DNA from: Hyphomicrobiales bacterium
GTDB lineage: Bacteria > Pseudomonadota > Alphaproteobacteria > Rhizobiales > NORP267
Direction of reading: 5' to 3'
Assembly (NCBI GenBank): GCA_021775855.1
Contig: JAJFGZ010000059.1
Span: 1 to 64,000, forward strand
DNA length: 64,000 nt
Shown here: piece after piece, positions 1 to 8,066 of the stretch
How positions within the stretch are numbered: the first letter of the stretch is position 1
Layout: each line of letters starts with the position of its first letter
The notes under the pieces: generated by a model
Database searches by the model: none
The model's input: only the letters and a program-made list of their open reading frames with translations
What the model was told of the DNA's origin: nothing
Program-made: the position numbers and the translations under genes

Positions 1-1673
1 TGGACGGAAGTCTGGCGAATTCGGCTAACCTGAACGGTCTGTTTGAAGACTTTGTTATTGACTACGCGATGGAGACCGTTGATCTGGAACAGCGCTTCGG
101 CGATCTGGTCCTGGGTCGGCGGATAACCCCGGGCGGCCCCCTGAGTGGCTTCTGGCAGTTGGGTGTGCGGCTGACCAGCACTGATCTTGACCGGAATGTG
201 GTTTACCGGAACCTCGAGGGTGCCGCAGATATTGACACCGCGACGATTAATCTTAGTTCCGAGATGTGGGGCGTCGGCCCGACAATGGGTGCCGGCGCCA
301 CCCTGGCACTGACCCCCGGTCTTGCCCTGTCGGCTTCGACTTCGGTATCGGCGCTGTTCTCCCGGTTCGATCTGTCGCGCCGTGATTCCTATTTTAACAT
401 GTCTGCCAACGTCACAGGGATCCGCGACGTCTCGCTGGACTCTCAAGCGGTTGTACCGGTGTTTGACGCCGCTGTTGAGCTTGAGGCGAGGCGAGGGCGC
501 TACTTTGCCAGTGTTGGCTACACGGTGTCCGCGTGGCTTGGCGGCGCGCGCGCAATCTCGGTAGCCGGGTATGATGATCTCAATGATTCAACATCTCCCT
601 ACACGATCAGGCGCGAGGACCTGATCACACATGGCGTCTTCGCCCGGGCGGGGATGACATTTGGCGATACCAGTGGCGAGCAGGAAGTGTCGCTGTTTGG
701 CGAGGGCCCCAACGGTACGATCATCGATATTACCGGGTATTATCTGATGACCGGATTTGGTGGCGACCCGGCCTATGGGTCAATCACACCGATCACAGGC
801 GCCGGTCTTGACGTTGAGAGCTTTTCGGAGAATGAGAATTTGCCGGACATGGATGGCGGCGGAGTGCGACTGTCTGCCCGGCGCCTGCTTGGTCCGGCAT
901 GGTTCGCAGGGGCGCAGTTTACCGGCTTTGCCACCGATGACCGGGCCACGATTGGAAGCATCGTGAACAATACCGATGCCATCCACGCCAGCATTCTGGA
1001 CAGCGGTCTGGCGGACAATGCAAATTTAAACGGACAGTTTGACGACTTCCGGGTTGATTTCGCGATGGAGACCGTCGATCTGGAGCAGCGTTTCGGCGAT
1101 CTGGTTGTGGGACGACGCGTTACGCCTGCTGGCCGCTGGAGCGGTTTCTGGCAGGTGGGCGTGCGCGTTGCCGACACCGATCTAGACCGAGACGTGGTTT
1201 ACCAGAACTTAGAGGGTGCCGCAGACATTGACACCGCGACGATCAATCTCAATTCACAGATGTGGGGCGTTGGCCCCACGGCAGGCGCCGGGGCCACCCT
1301 GGCGCTGACCCCCGGTCTGGCCCTGTCGGCTTCGACTTCGGTATCGGCTTTGTTCTCCAGGTTCGATCTGTCGCGCCGGGATTCCTATTTCAACATGTCA
1401 GCCAACGACACGGAGATCCGCCAGGTGTCCTTGGACTCTCAGGCGGTTGTGCCGGTATTTGACGCCTCGATTGAGCTCGAGGCGAGGCGGGGGCGCTATT
1501 TTGCCAGCGTCGGTTACACCGTATCCGCCTGGCTCGGCGGTGCGCGCGCCATCTCCATCAACGGCTTTGACGATATCAACGACGAGACGTCGAAATACAC
1601 GATCAGGCGTGACGATCTGATCACCCATGGTATCTTTGCCCGGTTGGGAATGACGTTCGGTTCGACCGAGTAG
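1..1673 (+). CDS. Outer-membrane beta-barrel protein with tandem barrel units (5' truncated)
   Basis: The frame (codons starting at base 3) is open from the window edge, so the ATG at 69 in the ORF track is internal and the true start lies upstream. The protein is rich in alternating hydrophobic and polar strands and glycine, ends on a strand like those of outer-membrane barrels, and resembles the Lpg1974/Legionella major-outer-membrane-protein type family. The segment METVDLEQRF occurs twice, 332 residues apart, each time followed by the same strand pattern (ALTPGLALSAS, FSRFDLSRRDSYFNM, RGRYFASVGYTVSAW). This means at least two barrel-sized units lie in one polypeptide. The unit boundary is near the LFGEGPNG stretch. 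Family assignment is by resemblance only; the tandem repetition is directly visible. It may be a porin or a structural surface protein. Confidence 0.6.
   Translation, partial: DGSLANSANLNGLFEDFVIDYAMETVDLEQRFGDLVLGRRITPGGPLSGFWQLGVRLTSTDLDRNVVYRNLEGAADIDTATINLSSEMWGVGPTMGAGATLALTPGLALSASTSVSALFSRFDLSRRDSYFNMSANVTGIRDVSLDSQAVVPVFDAAVELEARRGRYFASVGYTVSAWLGGARAISVAGYDDLNDSTSPYTIRREDLITHGVFARAGMTFGDTSGEQEVSLFGEGPNGTIIDITGYYLMTGFGGDPAYGSITPITGAGLDVESFSENENLPDMDGGGVRLSARRLLGPAWFAGAQFTGFATDDRATIGSIVNNTDAIHASILDSGLADNANLNGQFDDFRVDFAMETVDLEQRFGDLVVGRRVTPAGRWSGFWQVGVRVADTDLDRDVVYQNLEGAADIDTATINLNSQMWGVGPTAGAGATLALTPGLALSASTSVSALFSRFDLSRRDSYFNMSANDTEIRQVSLDSQAVVPVFDASIELEARRGRYFASVGYTVSAWLGGARAISINGFDDINDETSKYTIRRDDLITHGIFARLGMTFGSTE
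69..1673 (+). repeat. In-frame tandem repeat of about 996 bp within the outer-membrane protein gene
   Basis: The sequence beginning at 69 recurs at 1065 with a 996-bp period. The upstream motif ANLNG, followed by an acidic strand, also recurs at about 30 and 1026, so the repeat continues beyond the left edge. The second copy is complete to the stop codon through the THG(V/I)FAR strand. Similarity is high at both nucleotide and protein level, which indicates a recent or homogenised duplication. Confidence 0.8.
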
Positions 1674-1680
1674 GCAGGCT

Positions 1681-3003
1681 CTAGCTGCGGATGAAGTGCA
1701 GGCCACTGAAGCGGCTCCGGAACGCGGTGACATCGCGGGCACATGCATCAGGGTCGTTGGTGGTGATCGCCCGGGCAATCAGCCGTGCGAGTTCGGGCAT
1801 GTCGTCCGGGGTCATGCCGATGCGGGCGATTTCAGGGGTCCCGAACCGGAGGCCGTTCATATCGCCCTCTACTGGCTCTTCTGGAAGGCCAATGCCACAG
1901 GTCAGGATATTCGATTGGCGCAGTTTCTTGGCGAGCGTCTGGCCGCCATTGGCGGCAGCGGCGCGGGTTGCAAACTGATGTGAAGATGTGAACCCTCTCT
2001 CGCAGGAATATACATCAATCCCTTCATCCGAAAACGCTTTTGCCAATGCTGTCGACGTCGAGACCATCATTTTGGCGTAGGCTTCGCCGTATTCCAACCA
2101 GTCAAGCAGGGTGACTGCGAGGGCCGCTGACTTGGCCGCATCGAAATTTGCGGTCAGGCCGGGAAACGCAATCGCATCGATCTTCTGCATCAGGTCCGCG
2201 TCGTTGCCAACGATCAGTCCGCCGGGCGGGCCGCCAAGGCTTTTATAGGTGCTCATGTTCATCACATGGGCGCCTTCATCAAGCGGGTTTGGCCATGCCC
2301 CGCCTGCGATAATCCCGCACTGGTGGGCGGCATCGAACATCAGGATCGCGCCCACTTCGTCGGCAATGGCGCGCAGGCCCGCGACCGGGTGGGGGTAGAG
2401 GTTGAGGCTGCCACCGATCGTGATCAGTTTTGGATGGATCTTCAACGCGAGTGCCCGGGTGGCTTCGAGATCCACGGTATAATTTGCGGTGTCGATTGGC
2501 GCAGTATGGATATCAACGCCGTAAAGGCCGGCGGCACCGGCGGCGTGGTGTGTGACGTGCCCGCCAATTTCCGCTGGCGGGACTATGATGGCGTCACCCG
2601 GCCCGGTGGTGGCCATGAAGGTATAGAGATTGGCGAGCGCGCCCGAGCCGACCCGGATTTCGGCAAAATTGGCATTGAAAATGCGTGCGGCAAGTTCTGC
2701 GGTAATGACCTCGATCTGCTCAATGGCCTCGAGACCCATTTCGTATTTGTCACCCGGGTATCCAAGCGACGGCCGAGATCCAAGCCCGGCGCTGAGCATC
2801 GCCTCGGCTTTCGGGTTCATGACATTGGTGGCCGGGTTCAGGTTGATCCCGGTGTGGTCGTGAATCCGATGGTTTTCGGCGACAAGTTCGTTGATCTGGG
2901 CATGGATCTTACTCGGCTCGGAGATGTCCAGCCCGGCGGCAATATCCTGGATATAGGCTTCGCATTGTGCGGGAACCCAGTCTCTACGGATCTGTCGCGG
3001 CAT
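1681..3003 (-). CDS. Serine hydroxymethyltransferase-like PLP enzyme
   Basis: This 440-residue fold-type-I PLP protein belongs to the SHMT/GlyA family. It carries the SHMT-like DAAHQCGIIAGG segment (Asp224, His227) and a Schiff-base lysine in STYKSLGGPPGG (Lys254). Classical GlyA has TTHKTLRGPRGG there, so the active-site loop is diverged. Family activity is transfer of hydroxymethyl groups between serine-type amino acids and tetrahydrofolate. The divergence fits an alpha-methylserine hydroxymethyltransferase or aldolase-like specificity, but this is inference. The ATG lies one base after the stop of the upstream P450 gene, so the two are almost certainly cotranscribed and translationally coupled. 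It is unlikely to be the housekeeping GlyA. Confidence 0.75.
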   Translation of the reverse strand: MPRQIRRDWVPAQCEAYIQDIAAGLDISEPSKIHAQINELVAENHRIHDHTGINLNPATNVMNPKAEAMLSAGLGSRPSLGYPGDKYEMGLEAIEQIEVITAELAARIFNANFAEIRVGSGALANLYTFMATTGPGDAIIVPPAEIGGHVTHHAAGAAGLYGVDIHTAPIDTANYTVDLEATRALALKIHPKLITIGGSLNLYPHPVAGLRAIADEVGAILMFDAAHQCGIIAGGAWPNPLDEGAHVMNMSTYKSLGGPPGGLIVGNDADLMQKIDAIAFPGLTANFDAAKSAALAVTLLDWLEYGEAYAKMMVSTSTALAKAFSDEGIDVYSCERGFTSSHQFATRAAAANGGQTLAKKLRQSNILTCGIGLPEEPVEGDMNGLRFGTPEIARIGMTPDDMPELARLIARAITTNDPDACARDVTAFRSRFSGLHFIRS

Positions 3004-3004
3004 A

Positions 3005-4213
3005 TTATGCTGCCCTTAGCGTTACGGGGAGGTGATCCAGGCCGCGCAGTGAATTGCCAGCGCGCCAGACATGATCGCCGTCCGGCTCAATCGTTTTGAC
3101 CCTGCGCGCCAGGGCTGTCAATAGAACCTCAAGCTCGAGCCGGGCGATCATTTGACCAACGCAACCGTGAACCCCGACGCCGAGCGCCATGTGCCCAGTA
3201 GGTTTGCGTAAAATGTCGAATGTGTCGGGATCCACCCAATGCCGGGGATCGAGGTTCGCAGAATGCAGTCCGACCGAGATTTTGCGGCCCTCGCCAAGGT
3301 CTACTCCCTCAATCTCGACGTCCTCGGTGGTCGTCCGGAAGAAGGAGTGGATTGGAGATTCGTAGCGCAAAACCTCTTCGAACGCCTGTTTGGCAAGGCT
3401 CGGATCAGCCTTCAACAATTCCCACTGGTCCGGGTGATGGGCGAACGACAGCATGGCATTCCCAATTCCCGTGACCGTAGTATCGATGCCGGCCGAGAGC
3501 AGGGAGCGCACCAGCAATGCGGCTTCGTCGTTTGTCAACTTGCCTTCGTCCGCCGCCCGGTAAATAGCAGCCCCAAACCCGTTGTCTGTAAGGTTTTCGC
3601 GTTTGCAGCGCTCGATAATCCAGGGCACGACCTCCGTGGCGTTGGCGAGCGCCTTTTGTCGGACCCGGTTGTCAGGCCCCAGCGCGTTGAACACCATCGC
3701 GCCGTACGTGATGAGATTATGGCGGTTATTGACATCGAGCCCGACGGCATCCGGAAAAACCTTGAGCGGAAAGGCTTCGGCGAGATCTGGCACGACGTCG
3801 AAAGACCCGGTATCGAGCAGCCGGTCCACCAGGGTTTCTGCCACCTGCTCCATTATCGGGCGCAAGGAAAGGACACTCTTCGGCGACATGGCGCGCGCCA
3901 GGGCGTTGCGCGTCCGGCTGTGGTCGGGCGGATCAACTTCAAGGATTATGCTCGGCGGGCGCCAGGGTTTTTCCGTCTTGAAATCGGACACCCCAACGCC
4001 GCGGGACGAACAAAATCGTTTCCAATCGCCAAAGACCGAGCGTACCTGCTCGTAACGTCCGATCGCCCAGAAACCGTATTTCTCGATCCATACCACCGGT
4101 CCGAGTTCGCGCAGCGTAGCAAAATAGTCTCGCGGCTCGCGAAGGATGTCTTCGTCATATGGATCGATATCCCAGACCGGGTAGTCGCCGTCGGGCCGCG
4201 ATGAATTCTTCAT
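3005..4213 (-). CDS. Cytochrome P450, CYP199-like
   Basis: Soluble bacterial class-I P450 of about 400 residues. Visible signatures, numbered from the upstream ATG of the ORF track, are the I-helix AGIDTT (248-253), the K-helix EEVLR ExxR motif (287-290) and the heme loop ending HGCVGQ with Cys358. The C-terminus (SLRGLDHLPVTL) resembles CYP199A enzymes, which O-demethylate para-substituted benzoates and release formaldehyde. The conserved Phe of the heme loop is Leu351. I chose the ATG at 4213 (protein MKNSSRPDG) because AGGA lies 8 nt upstream; ATGs at 4219 and 4234 are alternatives with poorer spacing. It is coupled to the SHMT-like gene. No ferredoxin gene is adjacent; one lies at 47.9 kb. 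Substrate is unknown. Confidence 0.85.
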   Translation of the reverse strand: MKNSSRPDGDYPVWDIDPYDEDILREPRDYFATLRELGPVVWIEKYGFWAIGRYEQVRSVFGDWKRFCSSRGVGVSDFKTEKPWRPPSIILEVDPPDHSRTRNALARAMSPKSVLSLRPIMEQVAETLVDRLLDTGSFDVVPDLAEAFPLKVFPDAVGLDVNNRHNLITYGAMVFNALGPDNRVRQKALANATEVVPWIIERCKRENLTDNGFGAAIYRAADEGKLTNDEAALLVRSLLSAGIDTTVTGIGNAMLSFAHHPDQWELLKADPSLAKQAFEEVLRYESPIHSFFRTTTEDVEIEGVDLGEGRKISVGLHSANLDPRHWVDPDTFDILRKPTGHMALGVGVHGCVGQMIARLELEVLLTALARRVKTIEPDGDHVWRAGNSLRGLDHLPVTLRAA

Positions 4214-4339
4214 TGCCATAATCCTGTTTTCCATAAAGCACGAAGATGCCTTGCTTGATCAAGATAACTTCAATAACTTTATAGAATAAACGGATTTTAC
4301 GAGGGAGACTGGTGTTTATTCCCGGCGATCCAGCATAAT

Positions 4340-4771
4340 TTACGCGCCTCCGAAGGAAGTATCGACCCACCACTCGGTGGCGTTTGCAATGAAGTTCTGG
4401 AATTCGTATTTATTCTGCGGTTTGGCCAAATATGAGGTCGCGCCGCTTTCGTAGGATCTCAGCAGGGATTCGTCGTCGTCCAAGCCCGTGAGGACAACAA
4501 CGCGGATCTCCGATAGGCCATCGTGTTTGCGGATGGCTTCAAGAAAATCAAACCCGTCCATCCCGGGCATATGGAGATCAAGCAGTATAAGATCGGGCAA
4601 TTTGTCTTCGGATTGACACTTGTTCAAGTAAACCAAAGCAGCTGCGGCATCGGAAATCACTTCCAGATGATAGTCAAAGGGCAGGTGGCGTAGCCCACGC
4701 CGGACGATGTAGGCGTCTTCTTCATCGTCCTCGATAAGCAGTATATTCCTTGTTTCACCTGCAGGCACCAT
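4340..4771 (-). CDS. Single-domain response regulator, Rcp1-type
   Basis: This 143-residue stand-alone receiver domain has the acidic pocket in IEDDEEDA, the phospho-acceptor Asp in LILLDLHMPGMDG, the Thr switch in VVLTG and the Lys in YLAKPQ. There is no output domain. The layout, with a short linker between the DD pair and the first helix and a long beta3 region, matches Rcp1-like regulators that work with bacteriophytochrome-type kinases. It is divergent from the histidine kinase at 4957, with about 185 bp of shared control region, and is probably one of that kinase's targets. Confidence 0.85.
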   Translation of the reverse strand: MVPAGETRNILLIEDDEEDAYIVRRGLRHLPFDYHLEVISDAAAALVYLNKCQSEDKLPDLILLDLHMPGMDGFDFLEAIRKHDGLSEIRVVVLTGLDDDESLLRSYESGATSYLAKPQNKYEFQNFIANATEWWVDTSFGGA

Positions 4772-4956
4772 CTATATTCCTACCCTAGCGTAAACAGAAT
4801 CACCTGTTCAGTTTATTTCAGTTTATATTACCTTTACCCAGCGTTAACTTAAACCAGGAATTTTGCTGACGCGTGAAGCTGGCATGTGGGTCAGCCGATT
4901 GCAAGGATTCCAGGGCGGCCTTTCTGGCCACGCTAATTTGCAAGGTGTGGGCGAGC

Positions 4957-6609
4957 ATGGAAAATCCAGCGCAAAATCTTGCGGCCTATAACCAGGCCCT
5001 AGAACGATTGCTGGAGCTATTTACCGCGCCTGACTTGTTGATCGAAGATCGCATTCGCAAGGTACAGGAATTCTGCGCCGAGTATCTTGAACTTCCCATC
5101 AGTCTAATTGGCCAAATCCGTGGCGACTTATACGTTCTCAATTATGCGATTGATCCGACAGGATCACGACAAGTTGGCGGCGTTTACAAACTAGACGAAA
5201 CGATTTGCAATATTGCAATTTCGTCTGATGAGCCTGTCGTCATAGATTCCGTTCCAGATTCTCCGTTCTACGGCTACTCCAATTGCGCGACAAATTCGAT
5301 AAATACCTATGTCGGGGCGTCAATCCGGGTTGGTGGCAGGGTCTGGGGAGCACTCGCGTTTGCCGGGCCCGAAGTGCGAGAGAAAAAATTTGATCCCGCC
5401 GATGTGACCCTTGTCAGACTGGTTGCGAACTGGCTTGGGGGACAGTTCGAGACTGAAGAGAGAACCCAGGGGCTTGTCCAGAGCGAACTACGTTTCAAGC
5501 GGTTGTACCGGAAATTGCCGTTGATAGCGTTTACCCACGACCGCGATATGATTATCAGCGATGTCAGCGATTATATGCTTGATTCTATGGGGTTTACTCG
5601 CGAGGAGATGATCGGGCGTAAAACCGTAGATTTCGTTGCAGAAGAGGTTCGGGCTCGCATCCAAAAGGTTGATCATCCAATCTTTTGGGCAACTGGATTT
5701 GCATCCTGCCTGCCACGGTCACTCATCACTAAAACCGGCAAAATACTTGAAGTGGAACTGTCCGCCGTCGCGTTCGAGGGGCCTGAAGGGACATTCGATT
5801 CAGGCCACGCGGTCATGGTTGACGTAACCGACAGGAACCGCGCACGCGCAAAACTTGCGCATAAGAATGAGGAGCTCGAGCAAGTCAACGAGCAACTCCG
5901 CCACTTTGCCTATATTGCCTCACATGATTTACAGGAGCCGTTGCGTAAAATTAGAGTGTTTGGCGATCAGCTCAGCGAAGAAACAGGAGACGACCTTAGT
6001 ACAGAAGGGAAGTTTGCGCTGGATACAATGGTTTCCGCAGCCGAACGTCTCTCCAATCTCGTCTCCGACGTGCTTGCATTTTCGCGCGTGAGTTACGCGG
6101 AATTCGCGGTCCGCGAAGTTAAAATCAGCGATGTGGTCACCCAGGTCATTGCAATCTTTGAAGAAAAAATTGAAGAAATCGGTGTGGAAATGGATATCGG
6201 TAATCTGCCAGTCGTGCAGGGCGATGCCATTCAAGTCAACCGGCTTTTGATGAATTTAATCGGCAACGCGCTAAAGTATTCGTGCCCGAGTTCGACGCCG
6301 AAAATAAGCATTTCGGGGCAATATGATCCGGATAAAAATGCCACCGACATCATCGTCTCCGACAATGGTATTGGCTTCCCGGATGCTTATTCCGAGAAAA
6401 TTTTCCTCCCCTTTCAGCGATTAAACCAGCGCAGCATGTATTCCGGGAGCGGGATTGGGTTGGCGGTTGCGCGGACGATTGCAGAAAAACACGGTTGGAC
6501 GATTTCTGCTCGTAGCGAACCCGGTGTTGGTTCCGTTTTCTCTATCCATCTTCCAGGGGTGCAGATGAACGAGGCGACAGAAACCGATGTCAACGAGGCG
6601 GTTGCGTAA
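4957..6609 (+). CDS. Sensor histidine kinase (GAF-PAS-HisKA-HATPase)
   Basis: This kinase is about 550 residues long and has no membrane segment. It has an N-terminal GAF domain (about residues 20-170), a PAS domain (about 180-310, around RLYRKLPLIAFTHDRD), a coiled linker, a dimerisation/phosphoacceptor helix with YIASHDLQEPLRKI, and a HATPase domain with the N box NLIGNALKYS and the G boxes DNGIGF and GSGIGLAVAR. The ORF track starts at 4873. I prefer the ATG at 4957 (MENPAQNLAAYN) because AAGGTG lies about 9 nt upstream and the extra 28 residues look non-conserved. Three receiver-only genes surround it. No ligand or chromophore cysteine could be assigned. Confidence 0.88.
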   Translation: MENPAQNLAAYNQALERLLELFTAPDLLIEDRIRKVQEFCAEYLELPISLIGQIRGDLYVLNYAIDPTGSRQVGGVYKLDETICNIAISSDEPVVIDSVPDSPFYGYSNCATNSINTYVGASIRVGGRVWGALAFAGPEVREKKFDPADVTLVRLVANWLGGQFETEERTQGLVQSELRFKRLYRKLPLIAFTHDRDMIISDVSDYMLDSMGFTREEMIGRKTVDFVAEEVRARIQKVDHPIFWATGFASCLPRSLITKTGKILEVELSAVAFEGPEGTFDSGHAVMVDVTDRNRARAKLAHKNEELEQVNEQLRHFAYIASHDLQEPLRKIRVFGDQLSEETGDDLSTEGKFALDTMVSAAERLSNLVSDVLAFSRVSYAEFAVREVKISDVVTQVIAIFEEKIEEIGVEMDIGNLPVVQGDAIQVNRLLMNLIGNALKYSCPSSTPKISISGQYDPDKNATDIIVSDNGIGFPDAYSEKIFLPFQRLNQRSMYSGSGIGLAVARTIAEKHGWTISARSEPGVGSVFSIHLPGVQMNEATETDVNEAVA

Positions 6610-6653
6610 CGCCGGGTCTGAACGACAGATAGGTATCCCGGGACTGTCTTCGT

Positions 6654-7121
6654 ATTCTTATCGTCGACGACAGCAAGTTTTTCCGTACGTTACTTCGCAC
6701 GGTTCTACGTCAATTCAGCATACGTGAAATTCACGAAGCTGAAATCGGCAAGGCTGTGTTCAGCATACTGAAAATAACACAAGTTGATTTTGTTTTGCTC
6801 GATTGGCGCATGCCGGTTTGCTCGGGCGCAGAGCTTATGGCTGATTTGACTGATGTGCCTGGACGAAAAAAGGCTGGCGAGGCCGCGGTCATTGTAATTA
6901 AGGGGAACGCCTCGCGCCGAATGGTGAAAGAAGCCGCCGGGCTGGGTGTAGATGGCATTCTTAGCAAACCGATCGTGCCGAAACTTCTCATGAAGCGTTT
7001 GACGGAAGTATTTGAGAGCATACCCCTTAAAGACGTCGCGCCTGTTGACGATGTTGTAGATACCAAGCAGGGCTTAAACGAAATATCCGACCTGCAGAAC
7101 AAATCAGGGTTCGTTATTTAG
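6654..7121 (+). CDS. Receiver-domain response regulator without a canonical start codon
   Basis: The frame is open from just after a TAG at 6630 to the TAG at 7119. It encodes a full receiver fold beginning LRILIVDDSKFF, with the phospho-acceptor in VLLDWRMP and the conserved Lys in LSKPIV. The ORF track reports only an internal ATG at 6756, which would delete beta1 and the acidic pair. No ATG, GTG or TTG exists in frame upstream of VDDS. The coordinate given uses an ATT at 6654 as the best-placed non-standard start. Alternatives are a +1 frameshift from an overlapping ATG at 6587 inside the kinase gene, or a sequencing error. It follows the kinase directly and is presumably cotranscribed. 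Its 3' end overlaps the convergent receiver gene by 8 bp. Confidence 0.6.
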   Translation: MLIVDDSKFFRTLLRTVLRQFSIREIHEAEIGKAVFSILKITQVDFVLLDWRMPVCSGAELMADLTDVPGRKKAGEAAVIVIKGNASRRMVKEAAGLGVDGILSKPIVPKLLMKRLTEVFESIPLKDVAPVDDVVDTKQGLNEISDLQNKSGFVI

Positions 7122-7584
7122 CCTTACCGGCCGGTGGCGAAGTGCGTGCAATATTGAACCAGAATTGAACAATTGTGTCGGCTATCACCATCATTCCGTC
7201 CAGGGTATCGGCTTTTGATATGACGGCGTTGGCGCCATCTCCATAAGCGCGGTCTTTGACGTCTTGTTCCTCGCTTGTTGTTAGCACCACGACGGGAATT
7301 ATTCGGAATCTCTGGTCAGCGCGGATGGCACGCAGAAACTCGTGACCATCCATCAGGGGCATATTCAGATCCAGCAAAATCAAGTTCAATTCGGTGAGCC
7401 GATCCGCCTCCACCATGTCCTCAAGATAGGAAATTGCCTCCTGACCATTGTGGACGATATCGATGGAGACATTAAGAGGGGTTTTTGCGATCGAGCGTCG
7501 CAGCACATAGATATCCTCAAGGTCGTCCTCGACCACCAGGATCAGGCCGTCATGGATATCTTCGTGCTCTGGCGTAGTGTTCAC
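7114..7584 (-). CDS. Single-domain response regulator, Rcp1-type
   Basis: This 156-residue stand-alone receiver protein has the acidic pair in VVEDDLEDIY, the phospho-acceptor Asp in LILLDLNMPLMDG, the Thr in VVLTTSEEQD and the Lys in VISKADT. There is no DNA-binding or enzymatic output domain. It is a paralogue of the receiver at 4340 and of the same Rcp1-like subtype. It is transcribed towards the receiver at 6654 and overlaps its stop. It is likely part of a branched phosphorelay with the kinase at 4957. Confidence 0.85.
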   Translation of the reverse strand: MNTTPEHEDIHDGLILVVEDDLEDIYVLRRSIAKTPLNVSIDIVHNGQEAISYLEDMVEADRLTELNLILLDLNMPLMDGHEFLRAIRADQRFRIIPVVVLTTSEEQDVKDRAYGDGANAVISKADTLDGMMVIADTIVQFWFNIARTSPPAGKAK

Positions 7585-7643
7585 CTTCTCATTTATCTTC
7601 TACAAGAAACCCTAGATTGAAGCCTGCAATTGGTAAGGAACAA

Positions 7644-8051
7644 ATGTCAATGTCCGGTAAGTCCCGCTTTCTTTCACTCGGTTCGTTTTTTGCAATGTCG
7701 CTTTTTGCACTGACGGTTGAAGCCGAAGGCGATATCGCGAAATCGATTTACCTGAACACGGTGTATTGCCAGGGTGTTGCGGAAACATATTCGTCGCGCC
7801 TGGGGGATGCTGGCTCGGCCCACCGCTCAGAGTCGCGCCATGCGCGCCGGATCGCGCGTGCGCTTGAAGTACGGGGCGACGAAATGGCGCGCCGGTTTCA
7901 GTATCCTGAACAGGATGGCGAAGAAGCGCGTACCTTCGGTTCCCGCACAATCGATGGAATGTTGCCAACCGGTGGGGCCTGGATAAATGGCGGTGATGTG
8001 CCGATTTCCGCGTTTCAGCAATTCCAGCAATGCGTCAGCATCGTTGAATAG
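7644..8051 (+). CDS. Small exported protein of unknown function
   Basis: I start this gene at the ATG at 7644 (MSMSGKSRF), which has AAGGA 5 nt upstream, rather than the ORF-track ATG at 7617. The 135-residue product has an N-terminal signal peptide (hydrophobic core FLSLGSFFAMSLFALTVEA, likely cleavage after EA). The mature region holds two cysteines (VYCQGV and FQQCVS) that could form a disulfide, and an Arg/His-rich centre. I recognise no family. It stands alone between convergent minus-strand genes. Confidence 0.6.
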   Translation: MSMSGKSRFLSLGSFFAMSLFALTVEAEGDIAKSIYLNTVYCQGVAETYSSRLGDAGSAHRSESRHARRIARALEVRGDEMARRFQYPEQDGEEARTFGSRTIDGMLPTGGAWINGGDVPISAFQQFQQCVSIVE

Positions 8052-8066
8052 AGGTTGAAAAATTTT

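Noticed and set aside
69-1673. CRISPR or satellite array at the left edge
   Set aside because: The repeat period is 996 bp and stays in frame through an outer-membrane protein; there are no spacers.
2266-3099. 277-residue plus-strand ORF opposite the SHMT-like gene
   Set aside because: It overlaps a clear PLP enzyme on the other strand, has no recognisable motif, and shows the composition of a GC-rich antisense shadow.
3239-4204. 321-residue plus-strand ORF opposite the P450
   Set aside because: It lies antisense to a P450 with all catalytic motifs; no family features.
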